A stretch of DNA of 64,000 nucleotides from Pseudomaricurvus sp965656525 (GTDB lineage: Bacteria; Pseudomonadota; Gammaproteobacteria; Pseudomonadales; Cellvibrionaceae). The translations under genes and the position numbers were made by a program. Of this stretch, positions 62,271-64,000 are shown one piece after another; position 1 is the first letter of the stretch; each line of letters starts with the position of its first letter. The notes under the pieces were generated by a model that was not told where the DNA came from, did no database searches, and saw only the letters and a program-made list of their open reading frames with translations. The stretch spans positions 97,890 to 161,889 of the forward strand of contig CBFHKY010000006.1 of assembly GCA_965656525.1 (NCBI GenBank), written 5' to 3'.

Positions 62271-63513
62271 AGCGTATTTTTCTCTAGCTGTGTTGTACTG
62301 CCTGCTGTCCAACTTCACAAGTGCCTCATCAGACGCGCCGGAAGTGCACGGTTATCTCAGTCAGTCGTGGATTCGATCGCCCGATAACCCTATGTACGCT
62401 GAAAAGCCGGGTAGCCACTTTAATTACCGTGAGCTGGGTTTGAGCGCAGGCTGGAATCTCTCCGACAAAGTGCGTGTTGCTGGTGAAGTTCTCTACCGAG
62501 ATGCCGGAACTTTCTCTGAAAACAAAACGCGTCTTGATTTTCTATTGCTCGATTATAATTTTTGGCTCAGTGAACACAGCAGGGCTGGGTTTAGAGTTGG
62601 GCGAATTAAGAACGAGTACGGTATTTATAATTCCACCCGTGATGTTCCCCATGCTAGGCCCGGTGTGTTTGTCCCCCAGTCGGTGTATTTCGAAAGTTTT
62701 AGAGACGCTCTGTTATCAGTAGACGGGGGTAGTCTTTACGGATCATTGGATACAGATTACGGACATTTTACCGTGGATCTCTATGGCGGAACGGGTTATA
62801 TCGAAAATGTGACGACCGAATATCAAATTACTTTAGGTGATACACCCGGTGAGTTTGATAAAGTTGATGAGGTGGGCGGTCGAGTTCAATGGTATCCAGT
62901 ATTTGTTCCTGGGTTGATGGTGTCGACAACATTGTTAGACATCGACATGCAGTTACAGAACCGTGCGACCTTTACCGCTAGCCAAATTGGTACAGCCATC
63001 ACCGAGCTGAGTGTGACACCAACAGCTGTCAGTAAATACGTTACCGATTTAAGAATCAGTGCGCTATTGAATCTTTGGTCTGCCCAATACTCATGGTCCA
63101 GTTGGACGGCAACGGTGGAATACTTAACCATTGATGTTGAGGTCAGTGATTTTGAAGTGCTGGGTATGCCGCTTCCAAATAACGATACTGAATCTCTGGC
63201 TTATTACGCACAGTTGGAATGGTTTGCTTCTTCCAATCTCAGTATTTACGGGCGCTATGAAGAGTTGTTCTATAATCGTGATGGGCGTGATGGTCGTCAA
63301 TTTCAAGAGCAAACTGGTGGTAATCCTCACACGCAATACACAAAGACTCTAACGGCGGGCGCGAGATGGTTCTTTACTCCGGATATTTCCCTCACAGCCG
63401 AGTACACAACCAACAAAGGGGCCGCCTTTATTAATGGGCAAAGAAACGTTGAGTTTTCCGATTTAGAACGTAGTTGGGATGCTTTGATCGTACAGTTTTC
63501 TTATCACTTTTGA
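62263..63513 (+). CDS. Outer-membrane beta-barrel (porin-like) protein
   Basis: 416 aa with a signal peptide (MNKAYFSLAVLYCLLSNFTSAS), alternating-residue strands throughout, and a C-terminal phenylalanine (FSYHF), which signals outer-membrane assembly. The strand pattern and length fit a 16-strand or larger porin. Its ATG overlaps the stop of the preceding binding-like gene and it is followed 18 bp later by the sensor gene, so the three form an operon. Substrate unknown. Confidence 0.87.
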   Translation: MNKAYFSLAVLYCLLSNFTSASSDAPEVHGYLSQSWIRSPDNPMYAEKPGSHFNYRELGLSAGWNLSDKVRVAGEVLYRDAGTFSENKTRLDFLLLDYNFWLSEHSRAGFRVGRIKNEYGIYNSTRDVPHARPGVFVPQSVYFESFRDALLSVDGGSLYGSLDTDYGHFTVDLYGGTGYIENVTTEYQITLGDTPGEFDKVDEVGGRVQWYPVFVPGLMVSTTLLDIDMQLQNRATFTASQIGTAITELSVTPTAVSKYVTDLRISALLNLWSAQYSWSSWTATVEYLTIDVEVSDFEVLGMPLPNNDTESLAYYAQLEWFASSNLSIYGRYEELFYNRDGRDGRQFQEQTGGNPHTQYTKTLTAGARWFFTPDISLTAEYTTNKGAAFINGQRNVEFSDLERSWDALIVQFSYHF

Positions 63514-63531
63514 TACGACGTAGACGAGCCC

Positions 63532-64000
63532 ATGTACATCAGCTTGAAATGGAAATTTGTTGTATTTCTCAGTTTAGTGCTTGTCACTGTGACTATCGTA
63601 TGGACATGGCTTAGTATTTCTCGACAACTCGAAGGTTTCTATACGTCGTTGGAGTCACGTCACGCTACACAGACAGATTTTCTTGTCAGTCTCATAGACG
63701 ATAACTCCCTAAAACTTTCTCAGTTTGCGCAGTTAATTGCGAGTAATAGCAGTGTGCCTGATCAAATGGCTGGTCGTATACACGACAGCGATTTTAAAAA
63801 AGAACTCGAAAAAAACTGGCTTTCATACAACATTAATCTTGGGTTGGATTACCTCTCCATACACAGTACTCGTCAGGGTCTACTTGGTGAAGTACGTTCT
63901 GTAGATCTAATAGCAGACGCAAAGTTTTCTCCTTTAGTGAACGGTGAACTTAAACAAGCATTAAATCTAGAGGTGCCCAGCAGTTTTACTTATTGCAACA
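63532..64000 (+). CDS. Membrane sensor protein, N-terminal part (runs off the window)
   Basis: The frame is open to the end (at least 156 codons). It starts MYISLKWKFVVFLSLVLVT, a membrane segment of ~20 residues (WKFVVFLSLVLVTVTIVWTW), then a periplasmic region (LEGFYTSLESRHATQTDFL ...) without a second membrane segment yet. This is the N-terminal layout of chemoreceptors, histidine kinases and GGDEF/EAL proteins; the output domain lies outside. Third gene of the binding protein-porin-sensor operon. Confidence 0.8.
   Translation, partial: MYISLKWKFVVFLSLVLVTVTIVWTWLSISRQLEGFYTSLESRHATQTDFLVSLIDDNSLKLSQFAQLIASNSSVPDQMAGRIHDSDFKKELEKNWLSYNINLGLDYLSIHSTRQGLLGEVRSVDLIADAKFSPLVNGELKQALNLEVPSSFTYCN

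Overview
The window is an ordinary-looking stretch of chromosome from a gammaproteobacterium. Its gene order matches Pseudomonas-type genomes closely: trkA-rsmB-fmt-def / lysM-dprA-tsaC-hemF-aroE, polA-engB-cytochrome c4-dsbA-GGDEF, coaBC-algC-argB with slmA, radC-rpmB-rpmG-mutM, coaD, rsmD, ftsYEX-rpoH, and algP-FKBP-rsd/algQ-dsbB. Base composition looks close to 50% GC, many surface proteins look marine, and dut and the rsmD-ftsY peptidase genes are missing from their usual places. I therefore infer a marine relative of Pseudomonas (Cellvibrionales/Oceanospirillales type) rather than Pseudomonas itself; this is inference from synteny. There is no prophage, transposon, CRISPR array or integron.

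Layout. 1-4511 (minus): potassium uptake regulator, 16S methyltransferase, Met-tRNA formyltransferase and peptide deformylase. 4817-9666 (plus): LysM protein, DprA, the t6A enzyme TsaC, HemF and AroE. 9865-10892: two tandem bacteriohemerythrins. 11068-14896: gamma carbonic anhydrase homologue, oligopeptidase A, a YheV zinc ribbon and an unknown gene. 15339-19760: divergent zinc module (zur-znuC-znuB-MATE against znuA) around a Zur box. 19935-28109: small exported protein, an array of GTAAC motifs, polA, two candidate small RNAs, engB, cytochrome c4, DsbA and a diguanylate cyclase. 28188-36328: slmA, argB, algC, coaBC, then radC, rpmB, rpmG and mutM. 36404-46280: coaD, rsmD, ftsYEX-rpoH, trmB, an OmpA-family protein and elbB. 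46361-56199: ABC-F protein, AlgP, FKBP isomerase, WD40 lipoprotein, Rsd/AlgQ, dsbB-lrgA-lrgB, a FliL-like protein and gcvH. 56430-64000: asmA, mutY, yggX, an LpxR-like protein, tRNA-Phe, and the start of an operon of a periplasmic binding-like protein, a beta-barrel and a membrane sensor cut by the window end.

Four N runs interrupt the sequence. Two are flanked by exact 79-bp duplications. The other two sit in def and mutM, where both proteins reach their normal family length only if the Ns are removed. All four look like scaffolding artefacts, not missing sequence.

The most useful leads are the candidate small RNAs downstream of polA (the locus of Spot 42/ErsA), the helically spaced GTAAC array upstream of polA and a small exported protein, a MATE exporter inside the Zur operon, the paired hemerythrins, a three-fold repeated membrane-targeting motif in FtsY, a structured rpmB leader, and the terminal binding protein-porin-sensor operon. 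I found no clearly new multi-gene system.
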